Source of the DNA: Pseudogemmobacter bohemicus
GTDB taxonomy: Bacteria > Pseudomonadota > Alphaproteobacteria > Rhodobacterales > Rhodobacteraceae
DNA length: 64,000 nucleotides
Reading direction: 5' to 3'
Assembly (NCBI RefSeq): GCF_003290025.1
Contig: NZ_QNHG01000001.1
Coordinates: 1,252,656 to 1,316,655, forward strand
Shown: piece after piece, positions 54,531 through 63,281 of the stretch
How positions within the stretch are numbered: the stretch's first letter is position 1
How the letters are laid out: each line of letters starts with the position of its first letter
Made by a program: the position numbers and the translations under genes
Notes under the pieces: generated by a model
Databases searched by the model: none
Seen by the model: only the letters and a program-made list of their open reading frames with translations
What the model was told of the DNA's origin: nothing

Positions 54531-56072
54531 TTACATGAAGGCGTCGGGCATCGATTCCTTGCGCTCTGCGACATAGGCGTCCAGCGCCTCGCGCTTCGCA
54601 ATATCCAGTTCGGGCGCCACATAATCCGCCAGCATCTTCCGGACCCTTGCCGAGGCCAGCGTCGCGGTGTCGCGCGCGCCCTCTTCCTCCCAGGTTTCGA
54701 ATGGCTTGTAGTCGAGCACATCCGAGCGCCAGAAAGCGGTCTTGAAATTGGCCTGGGTATGGGCACATCCGAGGTAATGGCCGCCGGGGCCAACCTCGCG
54801 GATCGCATCCAGCGCCTGGGCGTTCTCGTCAACCGAAACACCCTTGGCCAGACCATGCAGCGCGCCCAGCTGATCGGCATCCATCACGAATTTCTCGTAA
54901 GAGGAAACCAGACCGCCCTCCAGCCAGCCGCAGGCATGGAGCATGAAGTTCACCCCCGCCAGCAGGCCCATATTCAGGCTGTTCGAGGTCTCGTAAGCCG
55001 CCTGCGCATCCGGCAGTTTCGAGCCGCAGAACGACCCTGCCGAACGATAGGGCAGCCCCAGACGCCGCACCAGCTGACCGGCGCCATAGGTGATATGCGC
55101 GGCCTCGGGCGTCCCGAAAGTCGGCGCGCCGGAATTCATGTCGATCGAGGTCACAAACGCGCCCGCAATCACCGGAGAGCCTGCGCGCACCAGCTGGCTA
55201 TAGGCCACGCCCGCCAGAATTTCCGCCAGCACCTGGGTCAGTGTCCCCGCCACCGTCACCGGTGCCATCGCGCCGCCGACGATAAAGGGCGACACGATGG
55301 AGGCCTGGTTATTGGCCGCATAGACCTCAAGCGCGCCCATCATAATGCCGTCAAAAGTCATCGGCGAGTTGATGTTGATCAGCGACGTCATCACCGTGTT
55401 CTGGTCAACAAAGTCCGGGCCGAACAGGATCTTCGACATATCGACCGAGTCCTGCGCCCGCGAGGGTTCCGTCACCGAGCCCATATAGGGCTTGTCGGAC
55501 AGTGTCATATGCGCCAGCAGCATATCGAGGTGGCGCTTGTTCACCGGCACATCGGTCGGCTCGCAAACGGTGCCGCCGGAATGGTGCAGCCATTTCGACA
55601 TATAGCCGAGCTTCACGAAATTGCGGAAATCCTCGATGGTCGCGTAGCGGCGACCACCTTCCAGATCGCGCACGAAGGGCGGGCCGTAAACCGGCGCCAG
55701 CACAAGGTTCCGGCCGCCGATTTCGACATTGCGCTCCGGATTGCGGGCGGCCTGGGTGAAATGCGCCGGCGCTGTCGAACAGAGTTTGCGCGCCAGACCA
55801 CGGGGGATATGCACCCGCTCGCCGCGCACATCGGCCCCGGCCTCGCGCCAGCGCACAAGGGCGCCTGGATTCTCGACGAAATTGACGCCGATCTCTTCCA
55901 GCACCATTTCGGCATTATGCTCGATGATCTGAAGCGCCTCTTCATTCAGCACTTCGAAATTCGGAATGTTGCGGCTGATGAATTTCGCAGTCTCAAAGCT
56001 GACAGCCGTGCGTTCGGCCCGCCGCGCCGCACCGCCACCCCGCGCCCGACGACCCTCGATCACATCCGACAT
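54531..56072 (-). CDS. Trimethylamine methyltransferase (MttB) superfamily protein, non-pyrrolysine
   Basis: 513 residues of the COG5598 fold. It is predicted to move a methyl group from a quaternary or tertiary amine to a corrinoid protein. Recognisable parts: SRNIPNFEVLNEEALQIIEH, PFIVGGAMAPVTVAGTLTQ and AGSPVIAGAFVTSIDMNSGA. There is no in-frame amber codon, so it is the non-pyrrolysine type; characterised relatives act on glycine betaine or similar compounds. AGGAGG lies 5 nt before ATG 56072. No corrinoid protein or reactivase gene is beside it, so its methyl acceptor must be encoded elsewhere. Confidence 0.88.
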   Translation of the reverse strand: MSDVIEGRRARGGGAARRAERTAVSFETAKFISRNIPNFEVLNEEALQIIEHNAEMVLEEIGVNFVENPGALVRWREAGADVRGERVHIPRGLARKLCSTAPAHFTQAARNPERNVEIGGRNLVLAPVYGPPFVRDLEGGRRYATIEDFRNFVKLGYMSKWLHHSGGTVCEPTDVPVNKRHLDMLLAHMTLSDKPYMGSVTEPSRAQDSVDMSKILFGPDFVDQNTVMTSLININSPMTFDGIMMGALEVYAANNQASIVSPFIVGGAMAPVTVAGTLTQVLAEILAGVAYSQLVRAGSPVIAGAFVTSIDMNSGAPTFGTPEAAHITYGAGQLVRRLGLPYRSAGSFCGSKLPDAQAAYETSNSLNMGLLAGVNFMLHACGWLEGGLVSSYEKFVMDADQLGALHGLAKGVSVDENAQALDAIREVGPGGHYLGCAHTQANFKTAFWRSDVLDYKPFETWEEEGARDTATLASARVRKMLADYVAPELDIAKREALDAYVAERKESMPDAFM

Positions 56073-56209
56073 CTTATCCTCCTGAACGGCCTTCGCAGGA
56101 AATACTCCTGGCCGTGGCGGCACCGCCTGGTGTTTGCGGCGTTTTTGTGCCGTTTGCGACATTATCAAAGTCCGGATGCGACAGGGATGGTCAGGCCGTG
56201 AAAGAAGGG

Positions 56210-56238
56210 TTGTCAGTTAAGAATGGTTTTCATTTACA
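56210..56238 (+). promoter_or_regulatory. Possible Fur/Mur-type regulated promoter of the sit operon
   Basis: TTGTCA (56210-56215) with TTTACA 17 nt later (56233-56238) could be a weak promoter. Between them lies AATG-GTTTT-CATT (56222-56234), a short inverted repeat in AT-rich sequence of the kind bound by Fur-family regulators. A Mur or Fur site would fit a manganese/iron importer. Weak evidence. Confidence 0.3.
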
Positions 56239-56265
56239 GCTGAACAGGAAAGAAAAGGAAACCCC

Positions 56266-57143
56266 ATGCAATCATGGCTCAAACTTCCGACGACGGCCTT
56301 TGCGGCGCTTCTGATGACCACCGGCCTCGCCCCGGCCCAGGAGAAGCTGAAAGTCGGCACCACCATGGCCGTGATCGCGGATATGGCGCAGCAGGTGGCG
56401 GGGGATGCGGCCGACCTGGTCTCGGTCACCCGCCCCGGTGCCGAGATCCATGGCAATGAGCCGACGCCGCAGGATCTGGTCGTACGATGGATGCCGATCT
56501 GGAACTGTGGTTCGCGGGGCTCCTCGAAAACCTGGGCGATCTGCCCTCGGCCACGCTGACCGATGGCATTGATCCGATTGCGATCTCTTCGCGGTCCTGC
56601 CAGGGCAAGGCCAATCCGCATGCCTGAATGGGTCTGTATAACGCGCTGATATATATAGACAATATAGAAAATTCGCTGTCAGAGCAGGATGCGGACAATG
56701 CGAGCGTCTACGCCGCCACTGCGGCGGCCTGTAAGGATGAGCTGAAAGCCGTGATAGGGCTGCTGCGCGCCCGCGTCGAAGCCATTCCGGAAGGCACGCG
56801 CTGGCTGGTGACCTGCGAGGGCGCGTTTTCCTGGCTCGCCCGCGATTTCGGCATGGAGGAGCTGTATCTCTGGCCGATGAATGCCGATCAGATGGGCAGG
56901 CCGCAACAGGTGCGCCCGGTCATCGACGGGGTCAGGGAATATCAGATCCCGGTCGTCTTCTGCGAAAGCACTGTCAATACCACCCCCGCCGAACAGGTGG
57001 CGCGCGAGACCGGCGCGGCCTATGGCGGCGTGCTTTATGTCGACAGCCTTTCGACGGCGGATGGCCCGGTTCCGACCTGTCTCGACCTGTTGAAAACCAC
57101 ATCCGAAACCATTGCAAAGGGTCTGGAAGGCGCGCCCAGTTGA
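56266..57143 (+). pseudogene. sitA: Metal ABC transporter substrate-binding protein (SitA/MntC-like), frameshifted and with a nonsense codon
   Basis: Originally a periplasmic Mn/Fe/Zn-binding lipocalin-unrelated cluster A-I protein of about 290 residues. The first part has a signal peptide and VGTTMAVIADMAQQVAGDAADLVSV up to EIHGNEPTPQDLV (read in two blocks). Near 56480 one base is missing, and similarity resumes in another frame (TMDADLELWFAGLLENLGDL). That frame reaches PHA and meets TGA at 56625-56627, where relatives have Trp (PHAWMG). It then continues from 56628 as MGLYNALIYIDNIENSLS to the natural end (VARETGAAYGGVLYVDSLS). Two independent lesions make it non-functional. Confidence 0.88.
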
Positions 57144-57225
57144 GATTGCTTCTCAAAATCACCTATCTTCCACGGATTGTCGTGGCAGAGTTCCCCGGCC
57201 GCAACTCAGGAAAACCAGAAAGATC

Positions 57226-58134
57226 ATGTCGCAAAACAGCCAGCCCCGGATCGGGGCGCCACAGCCCAAGACCCGGGGAGCGGCATCACCCGCCCGGGAT
57301 GTGACGGTCACCTGCCGGAATGGCCATACCGCCTTGCGCAATGCTCGTTCCAGATCCCGCGCGGCACCGTCACCGCGCTTGTGGGCGTAAACGATGCCGG
57401 AAAATCCACACTTTTCAAGGCGACATGGGGTTCGTGCCGCTGACAAAGGGGAAGCTCCGGCTCCTCGGCCGACGGTATGCGAGACGCTTAAGCAGAACTT
57501 TGTCGCCTATGTACCGCAATCGGAAGAGGTCGACTGGTGCTTTCCCGTCCTCATCGAAGATGTGGTGATGATGAGGGCGCTACGGCCATATGGGTTTTTG
57601 CGAATCCCCTCGGCGACGGATCGCGCGGCGGTGGATCAGGCGCCCATGCGGATAAACATGCTTGATTACCGCCACCGCCAGATCGGCGAGCTGTCCGGGG
57701 GCCATAAGAAACGGGTCTTCCTCGCCCGCGCGCTGGCGCAGGATGGCCAGATGATCTTGCTGGACGAGGCTTTCACCGGCAGCGACGTCAAGACCGAAGA
57801 ACAGATCACCCCCCTTCTGCGCGATGAGGGAAGGGTGATGCTGGTCTCAACCCATAACCCCGGCTCGGTGCCGGAATTTTGCGGCCGGGTGGTGCTGGTT
57901 TGCGGCACGGTGCTGGCCTATGGCCTCACCGCCGGGACCTTTACGCATGACAATCCAGAAGAGGCTTTCGGGGGTGTTCTGCGCCGCTTCACGCTGTCGG
58001 GCGATCAGTTGCATGACGATGACGACCCGCGCCATGTTTCGATCCTGAGCGATCACGAGCGGCCTTTGGTGCAATACGGCCATGAGACCCGTCCCCGCGC
58101 GGACAGGCAGACCGAAAGCGGAGGGGCGCGCTGA
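57226..58134 (+). pseudogene. sitB: Metal ABC transporter ATP-binding protein (SitB-like), several frameshifts
   Basis: The frame starting at ATG 57226 reads ...VTCRNGHTALRNA, then shifts near 57345 to SFQIPRGTVTALVG and the Walker A GVNDAGKSTLFKA (family GVNGAGKST). Near 57425 it shifts to MGFVPLTKGKLRLLGR, and near 57470 it shifts again to CETLKQNFVAYVPQSEEVDW. The remainder (to 58134) keeps one frame but has damaged motifs: LSGGH for LSGGQ, LLDEAFTG for LLDEPFTG, a scrambled MRALRPYGF, and several missing residues before DEGRVMLVSTHN. Between sitA and sitC, as in intact operons. Confidence 0.88.
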
Positions 58135-58896
58135 ATGTCCGTCCTCTGGGGGCCGTTTACCTGGTCCTACATGCTGAATGCGATGTGGGTTTCCGCCCTG
58201 GTCGGCGGCGTCTGCGCCTTTCTCTCGGCTTACCTCATGCTGAAGGGCTGGGCGCTGATGGGGGATGCGGTTTCTCACGCGGTGGTGCCCGGAATGGCCG
58301 GCGCCTATATGCTTGGCCTCCCCTTCGCGCCTGGCGCCTTTCTTTCAGGGGGGCTCGCTGCGCTCGCCATGCTGGTCCTGTCGGACCGGTCGGGGCTGAA
58401 ATCGGATGTGGTGATCGGGCTGATCTTCACCGCGTTTTTCGGCCTTGGGCTGTTCATGGTGTCGCTGAACCCGATGGCGGTCTCGATCCAGACCATCACC
58501 ATGGGGAATATCCTCGCGATCACGCCCGAGGACACGACGCAACTGGCCATTATCGGCTTTGTCACGCTGGCGGTGCCGCTGGTGAAGTGGAAAGACCTGA
58601 TGGTGGTGTTCTTTGATGAAAACCATGCGCGTTCCATCGGGCTGCATCCGGGGCTTTTGAAAGGCGTGTTCTTCACGCTGCTTTCGGCCTCGGAGGTGGC
58701 CGCGATGCAGACGGTGGGCGCCTTTCTGGTGATCGCCCTGGTGGTCACACCCGGCTCCACCGCCTGGCTGCTTTGCGACCGGTTCGGGCGGCTGAACGCA
58801 CTTTCCGTCGCCATCGGCACGGTGACCAGCTTTGCCGGCGCCTGTATCCGCTATTTCCTCAATGGCGCGACCGGCGGCGTCATCCTCCGCCTGTAA
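58135..58896 (+). CDS. sitC: Metal ABC transporter permease (SitC-like), C-terminally truncated by a premature stop
   Basis: Inner-membrane permease of 253 residues with about eight helices. The motif block LKGWALMGDAVSHAVVPGMA is diagnostic for Mn/Zn/Fe permeases. TAA at 58894-58896 follows GGVILRL; in the same frame, similarity continues for about 33 codons (TAIVLTVFIFAPKHGFLAAK), so a codon such as CAA has become TAA and the last helix is lost. It is the best-preserved gene of a decayed operon and is unlikely to work without its partners. Confidence 0.8.
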   Translation: MSVLWGPFTWSYMLNAMWVSALVGGVCAFLSAYLMLKGWALMGDAVSHAVVPGMAGAYMLGLPFAPGAFLSGGLAALAMLVLSDRSGLKSDVVIGLIFTAFFGLGLFMVSLNPMAVSIQTITMGNILAITPEDTTQLAIIGFVTLAVPLVKWKDLMVVFFDENHARSIGLHPGLLKGVFFTLLSASEVAAMQTVGAFLVIALVVTPGSTAWLLCDRFGRLNALSVAIGTVTSFAGACIRYFLNGATGGVILRL

Positions 58897-58993
58897 ACCG
58901 CGATCGTCCTCACGGTCTTCATCTTTGCGCCAAAACACGGGTTTCTGGCCGCAAAACGCCGCGCAGCCGAGGCGTTGCATGACGAGGTGGCCA

Positions 58994-59917
58994 ATGATCG
59001 AGACGCTTCTGCTGCTGTTCCGGTTCCCGTTCATGCAAAAGGTCTATCTGATTTCAGACATGATTTCAGTGCTCTATGCGCTTTTGTCCTGTTTTCTGGT
59101 GCTGAAGGGCTGGGCGCTGATGGGGGATGCGGTCTCTCACGCGGTGCTGCCCGGAATCGTGCTGGCCTATATCTGGGGCTTTCCGCTGATCATCGGCGCC
59201 TTTGTCGCCGGCATGTTCATCTCGGTCGCCACCACCTGGCTGTCAGAGAACAGCCGCATCAAGCCCGATACGGTGATGGGGGTGGTGTTCTCGGGCATGT
59301 TTGCCGTCGGAATCGTGCCTTACACCTTGATCGAAAGCGATGCCGATCTCGACTATATCCTGTTCGGGAATATGCTGCGTGTCAGCGTCCAGGACCTCTG
59401 GACCGCCGGGCTGATCGCCGGATGTGTCACGCTGGTGCTGGAAAGACCTGATGCTGCACGCCTTTGATCCGGCCCAGGCGCGGGCCCCGGGGCTGCCGGT
59501 GGGGCTGTTACATTACGGATTGCTGGCGACCTGTCGCTGACCATCGTGGCGACGCTTGCGGCGACCGGGCTGATTCTCGCCATCGGGCTGCTGATCGCAC
59601 CCGGAGCCATCGCCTTCCTGCTGACGCGCCGCTTCGGGCGGATACTGGTGATCGCAAGTGCCTCCTGTTTCACCACCATGATGACGGGGATCCGGACGAG
59701 CTTCTGGCTGGTTTCCCCGCCGGCCGCCCCCATCATCCTGGTGCTGACCGCAATGTTTCTCCTGGCCTTTTTCCGGCGCAGCCTGCAGATCCGCGCGCAA
59801 GGCCGCGCCAGGACCGGCCATCTGTGTGAAAACGGGGGCCGGCCCCGGTTTCAATGCCGGCCCCCCTGTCAATCCGGCCTGATCCGGCCTCAGCTCATCC
59901 CAAGCGCGGTCATATAA
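58994..59917 (+). pseudogene. sitD: Metal ABC transporter permease (SitD-like), two frameshifts
   Basis: Starts at ATG 58994 and is normal to about 59445 (FLVLKGWALMGDAVSHAVLP, FGNMLRVSVQDLW). A frameshift there ends the frame at 59467. Similarity continues in a second frame (DLMLHAFDPAQARAPGLPVG to LLHYGLLAT) and shifts again near 59530 to LSLTIVATLAATGLILAIGL and LLIAPGAIAFLLTRRFGR. The last frame stays open to 59917, beyond the probable original end near 59830, running into the 3' end of convergent gapR. Confidence 0.88.
59834..59865 (-). terminator. GC-rich hairpin downstream of gapR
   Basis: Ten-bp arms GGGGGCCGGC (59834-59843) and GCCGGCCCCC (59856-59865), 12-nt loop, followed on the minus strand by GTTTTC. 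It lies 25 nt after the gapR stop. The T-run is short, so termination is probable rather than certain. Confidence 0.55.
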
Positions 59918-60135
59918 ACCTCAAGGATCGCATCCGCCTCCTGGCGCTCATTCGCATCCTGCTTGCGCAGCGACACGATTTTACGCAGCGCCTTGGTGTC
60001 GAAACCGCGGCCCTTGGCCTCGGCATAGACCTCTTTCAACTGCTCAGCGATGTCCCTCTTCTCGGCTTCGAACTGTTCGATCCGCTCGATCAGCTGGCGC
60101 AGTTCATCTGCGGTCACGTTGAAGGCGTCATTCAT
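59890..60135 (-). CDS. gapR: DUF2312/GapR nucleoid-associated protein
   Basis: 81 residues, almost entirely helical: TADELRQLIERIEQFEAEKR, then a basic second half (EAKGRGFDTKALRKIVSLRK) and a short C-terminal helix. This is the DUF2312 pattern; the Caulobacter member GapR clamps overtwisted AT-rich DNA ahead of replication and transcription and stimulates topoisomerases. ATG 60135 lies directly after GGAGAGCAGGA. Monocistronic, with a hairpin after the stop. Confidence 0.92.
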   Translation of the reverse strand: MNDAFNVTADELRQLIERIEQFEAEKRDIAEQLKEVYAEAKGRGFDTKALRKIVSLRKQDANERQEADAILEVYMTALGMS

Positions 60136-60279
60136 TCCTGCTCTCCGCTTTATGCCCTGGGCAACAGATACCCTGCCCGCCTTGCGGAGTTCAAGCGGCG
60201 CCGCCCCTTCCCCGGCCCCTCTTGCGCGAAAGCCCGGCAGCGTTTAGCCAGCATCCCGTAGCAAATGGCGGAGTTCCCC

Positions 60280-60495
60280 ATGCCGTATCTGATCTGGCCC
60301 GGCGCCTTTCTGTCGCTTCTTGGCGTGTTTGGCCTGGCCTGGTGCATCCTGCGCGGGCTGAAAATCCGCCGCTCCGGGGCGACGGATGATCAGATGCGCA
60401 CTGAACTGCAAAAGCTTTTCGCGGTGAATTTCGGCGCGCTTGGCCTGTCGGTGCTGGGCCTCGCCTTGGTGATCATGGGCATCTCCCTGGGCTGA
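60280..60495 (+). CDS. Small two-helix membrane protein (71 residues)
   Basis: Begins MPYLIWPGAFLSLLGVFGLA, has a basic cytoplasmic loop (RGLKIRRSGATDDQMRTELQ) and a second helix (ALGLSVLGLALVIMGISL). GGAG 6 nt before ATG 60280 favours that start over ATG 60265. I recall similar proteins in Rhodobacteraceae; function unknown. It lies between divergent gapR and the convergent FadJ-like gene. Confidence 0.75.
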   Translation: MPYLIWPGAFLSLLGVFGLAWCILRGLKIRRSGATDDQMRTELQKLFAVNFGALGLSVLGLALVIMGISLG

Positions 60496-60522
60496 AACCC
60501 TGCGTTCAGGCGGGTCCTGTGC

Positions 60523-62553
60523 TCAGGCGGCAACGCCCCGCCCTTTTGAGACCAGCAGATCCAGCATCGGATGCGGTGCCCAAAGCGGGTCATCCTCCTG
60601 CCAGCGGCGCAATTCGCTGCGCAGCACCATCGCGCCGCGCTCGGCGGCGAGATGCATCGGCCCGCCCTGCCAGCGCGGGAAACCATGGCCCTGCACCAGC
60701 AGGAAATCCACCGCATGCGGCCCCGGGGCCGAACCCTCGGCGATCTGCCGGTAACCCTCATTCGCCAAAGCGCTCAGCCAGCGCCGGACCACCTCGTCCG
60801 AGGCCATGCCGCGCACCGCCTGGCCGGGCTCCGGCTCCGCCAGATCGGGCATCGCCTGGCCAAAGCCCTCCAGCGCGGTTGCGATCAGCCGGCGCGGCAC
60901 GCCCATGGCCAGCATGCGCGACAAAGCCGCCTGGCCTGCCGCCGCCACCCGTCGTCCGATCTGTGGCAGCCCGCCGCTGAGCACCGGTTGCAGCCCAAGG
61001 CCACGCATCAGCCGCCACAGCCCGGCAAGCGCCAGCGGCCCCGCCACACCGCCGGTGCTGATTTCACAAACCCGGCCCGATGGGGCGATGGTCAGCCCGG
61101 CCCGGCCCGGCGCGCCGCCGATCACCAGATGCAGCGCGGCAGGATTTTGCCGTGCCAGGGCATCGACAGTGGCGCCTGCACGGGCATGAACCACCAGACC
61201 GGCCTGGGCCAGCGCCTGGGCCGGCTGGCCGGTCTCGAACCGCAGCAGATCGGAATCGCGCTGCGCCTGGGCCATGCGGCCAGAGCGCGCCCCGGCCTCC
61301 AGCCGCTCCCGCACCCAGGCCGCAATGCGTTGCAGCGAAGCCTCGTCGCCACCACCCTCCGGACCGGCCCAGATGACCCTGATCCCGCGCCCAAGCGCAA
61401 GCAGCGCAAGCGCAGCAAGCTGCGGCCCGGCGCCGGTCAGCCCCAGAACGCGGATATCCTCGCCATTGCCGGCAGCCACGCCCGCAGGCAGCGCATGGGC
61501 CGCCCTCTCGGCCCTGGCGGCCGCGATCAGCCCGCGGCTCTCAGTGGTCTCCAGCAGATCCTCGAAAATCACCGTCTCCAGCGCGAGGCCGTTTTCAGGG
61601 GGCAGGTAAAGCGCCGCCTCGACGCAATCTATGATCCGCGCCGGGGCGGGCATGGGGTTGCGCGCGGTATCGCGCCGCGCCTGGGCAATCGCCGCGACAA
61701 AGGCACTCGCATCGCGGATGCCCTCGTCGCGGGCGATCACCGGCGCCGGGATTGGCATCCGCGCCGCGAACTCAACCGCGGCCGGCACCGGATCGCCCTC
61801 GGTCACATGATCGGCGAGGCCGATGGTCAGCGCCTGGTCGGCATCGACGGGTCGGGCATCCAACAGCAGCGCAATCGCCTCTGTCGCGCCGGTCAGACGC
61901 GGAAGCCGCTGACTGGCGCCGGCCATCGGCGGCAGGCCCAGCCCGGCCTCGGGAAACTGGATCCGGGCGCCCATTGCCATGATGCGCGCATGGCAGGCGA
62001 GCGCCAGCTCCGCCCCCGGGCCGGTGGCCCGGCCCGCAATGGCCGCCACCACCGGCGCCGGATAGAGGTCGATCTGCCGGCAGAGATCGGCCAGCGAAGG
62101 GGCGCCATCGCGCAAAGCCGCACCCGCCTCCACCAGTGTCGCCGAGGAGAAGCCCCCCGCCGCGCCGGTAATCACCACCGGCCGGGCGCCGGTCCTGGGC
62201 CGGGTGCCAGGGGTCTCACCACCTTCGGGCGCGCGGGTCAGCGTCTCGCCGTCACGACCGGCAGAGCCCGCATCGCCATTTGATGCGCGGTTACAGGCAT
62301 CAGGGGCAGCCTCGCCGGTATCCGCAGCCGCGCGGCCATGGGCCTCGTCCAGCCGGGCTTCGGCCTCCCCGACCTCTGCGGCAAGCGCGGCAGAAAGGGC
62401 GGCCCGCACCTCCTGGGTCAGGCCGTTCAGGGGCGCATTGTCGATCTCAAGCAGCAGGACGCGCGCCTCCGGACCGACCAGGCTCTGCCGCAAAACACCC
62501 TTCGCCGTGGAATGCGGCCCGGCCACATTCCCGCTCCGCTCAGTTCGAGTCAT
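60523..62553 (-). CDS. FadJ-like enoyl-CoA hydratase/3-hydroxyacyl-CoA dehydrogenase homologue with a degenerate dehydrogenase half
   Basis: About 676 residues in the order of a fused beta-oxidation enzyme. The crotonase half keeps both catalytic Glu positions (GPGAELALAC and FPEAGLGLPPMAGASQRLPR). A ~50-residue Gly/Ala/Asp-rich insertion lies near residues 75-125. In the dehydrogenase half the NAD loop reads LGLTGAGPQLAALAL rather than GxGxxG, the catalytic His (HFFxP) is absent around LTIAPSGRVCEIS, and the GFxxNR motif is LPQIGRRV. The C-terminal 3HCDH-like end (FLLVQGHGFPRWQGGPMHLA) is normal. ATG 62553 has AAGG 8 nt upstream and fits the promoter at 62590-62618. Confidence 0.82.
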   Translation of the reverse strand: MTRTERSGNVAGPHSTAKGVLRQSLVGPEARVLLLEIDNAPLNGLTQEVRAALSAALAAEVGEAEARLDEAHGRAAADTGEAAPDACNRASNGDAGSAGRDGETLTRAPEGGETPGTRPRTGARPVVITGAAGGFSSATLVEAGAALRDGAPSLADLCRQIDLYPAPVVAAIAGRATGPGAELALACHARIMAMGARIQFPEAGLGLPPMAGASQRLPRLTGATEAIALLLDARPVDADQALTIGLADHVTEGDPVPAAVEFAARMPIPAPVIARDEGIRDASAFVAAIAQARRDTARNPMPAPARIIDCVEAALYLPPENGLALETVIFEDLLETTESRGLIAAARAERAAHALPAGVAAGNGEDIRVLGLTGAGPQLAALALLALGRGIRVIWAGPEGGGDEASLQRIAAWVRERLEAGARSGRMAQAQRDSDLLRFETGQPAQALAQAGLVVHARAGATVDALARQNPAALHLVIGGAPGRAGLTIAPSGRVCEISTGGVAGPLALAGLWRLMRGLGLQPVLSGGLPQIGRRVAAAGQAALSRMLAMGVPRRLIATALEGFGQAMPDLAEPEPGQAVRGMASDEVVRRWLSALANEGYRQIAEGSAPGPHAVDFLLVQGHGFPRWQGGPMHLAAERGAMVLRSELRRWQEDDPLWAPHPMLDLLVSKGRGVAA

Positions 62554-62589
62554 GCCCCCGCCTTCACCCGACACATCCATGGGCTGCGA

Positions 62590-62618
62590 GTTAACAGGAC
62601 ATTCCGGTGGCTTGACAA
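62590..62618 (-). promoter_or_regulatory. Candidate promoter of the FadJ-like gene
   Basis: On the minus strand TTGTCA (62618-62613), 17-nt spacer, GTTAAC (62595-62590). A start near 62583 would leave a 30-nt leader to ATG 62553. The rest of the 313-nt gap up to 62866 holds no gene or structure that I can support. Confidence 0.4.
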
Positions 62619-62866
62619 GAGCTTACCCTGCCCTGCCGGCTGTCTCCCGCCCAATATTCCACGCTTATTCCCACACGGCCCGCGCCCAGGCCAGCCAATG
62701 CCCTGCCCGGATAACAGGCCACCTGCAACAATCCCTTGCCCATGCCACAACCGGACCGGCAAAAAAGACAGGCAGCACAATCCTTCCGTGAGCAGCCAAT
62801 ACAGCCTGCCGCCGGATGGCAGCAGAGTATCAACGGCGCAAACCACCCGTGCAGGGCTGGTGGGGA

Positions 62867-63103
62867 TCAGACCGGCATATTATCGAATATTTGTTCGATT
62901 TCTTCTTCCTCACGCAGGCGCCGCGCCTCGCGCTGCGAGAGGCTTTCGCGCCCGCCCTCGGAAACGGGGGTGGGAAAGCGATGCGCCAGGGCCTGGATCT
63001 CTGCGAGCGTCGCGCTCAGATCCGTCATCGCACCATCTTCCGCAAGCTTTACCGCCTCGCGGGTCAGGCGCTGCAATTGAGAAAAACCGTTATAGATTTC
63101 CAT
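62867..63103 (-). CDS. Small helical protein of unknown function (78 residues)
   Basis: Begins MEIYNGFSQLQRLTREAVKL and is predicted to be all-helical, with a charged, Arg/Glu-rich C-terminal half (SLSQREARRLREEEEIEQIF) that could form a coiled coil. GGAGGAGG about 8 nt before ATG 63103 is an excellent ribosome-binding site, which supports a real gene. No family recognised. Divergent from the TIGR01244-type gene. Confidence 0.65.
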   Translation of the reverse strand: MEIYNGFSQLQRLTREAVKLAEDGAMTDLSATLAEIQALAHRFPTPVSEGGRESLSQREARRLREEEEIEQIFDNMPV

Positions 63104-63281
63104 GGCCGTTCCTCCTCCGGCTGCCGGTACTCCCGGGATTACAATATCAGGCTTGTGTTTCACTGCCATGACGCAGATCAACAATGGGCGCGCATTGCGC
63201 GGACAGGCGCCGCCGGATCGGGGCTTTTCCCCCGGCTTTCGGCGCTATAGGCTGCGGCAGAATTTCCGAAGGGACGTCAAG

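Noticed and set aside
54531-56072. Pyrrolysine in the MttB-family protein
   Set aside because: There is no in-frame TAG within the gene; the frame is continuous with ordinary codons.
56077-56112. Fourth copy of the convergent-gene repeat before the MttB-family gene
   Set aside because: TCCTCCTGA and AAATACTCC are present but the rest differs, the site is divergent rather than convergent, and the CCTCC is simply the complement of the gene's AGGAGG ribosome-binding site.
56625-56627. In-frame TGA in sitA as a selenocysteine codon
   Set aside because: Relatives have Trp here, a separate frameshift lies upstream in the same gene, and no SECIS-like hairpin follows; a nonsense mutation is simpler.
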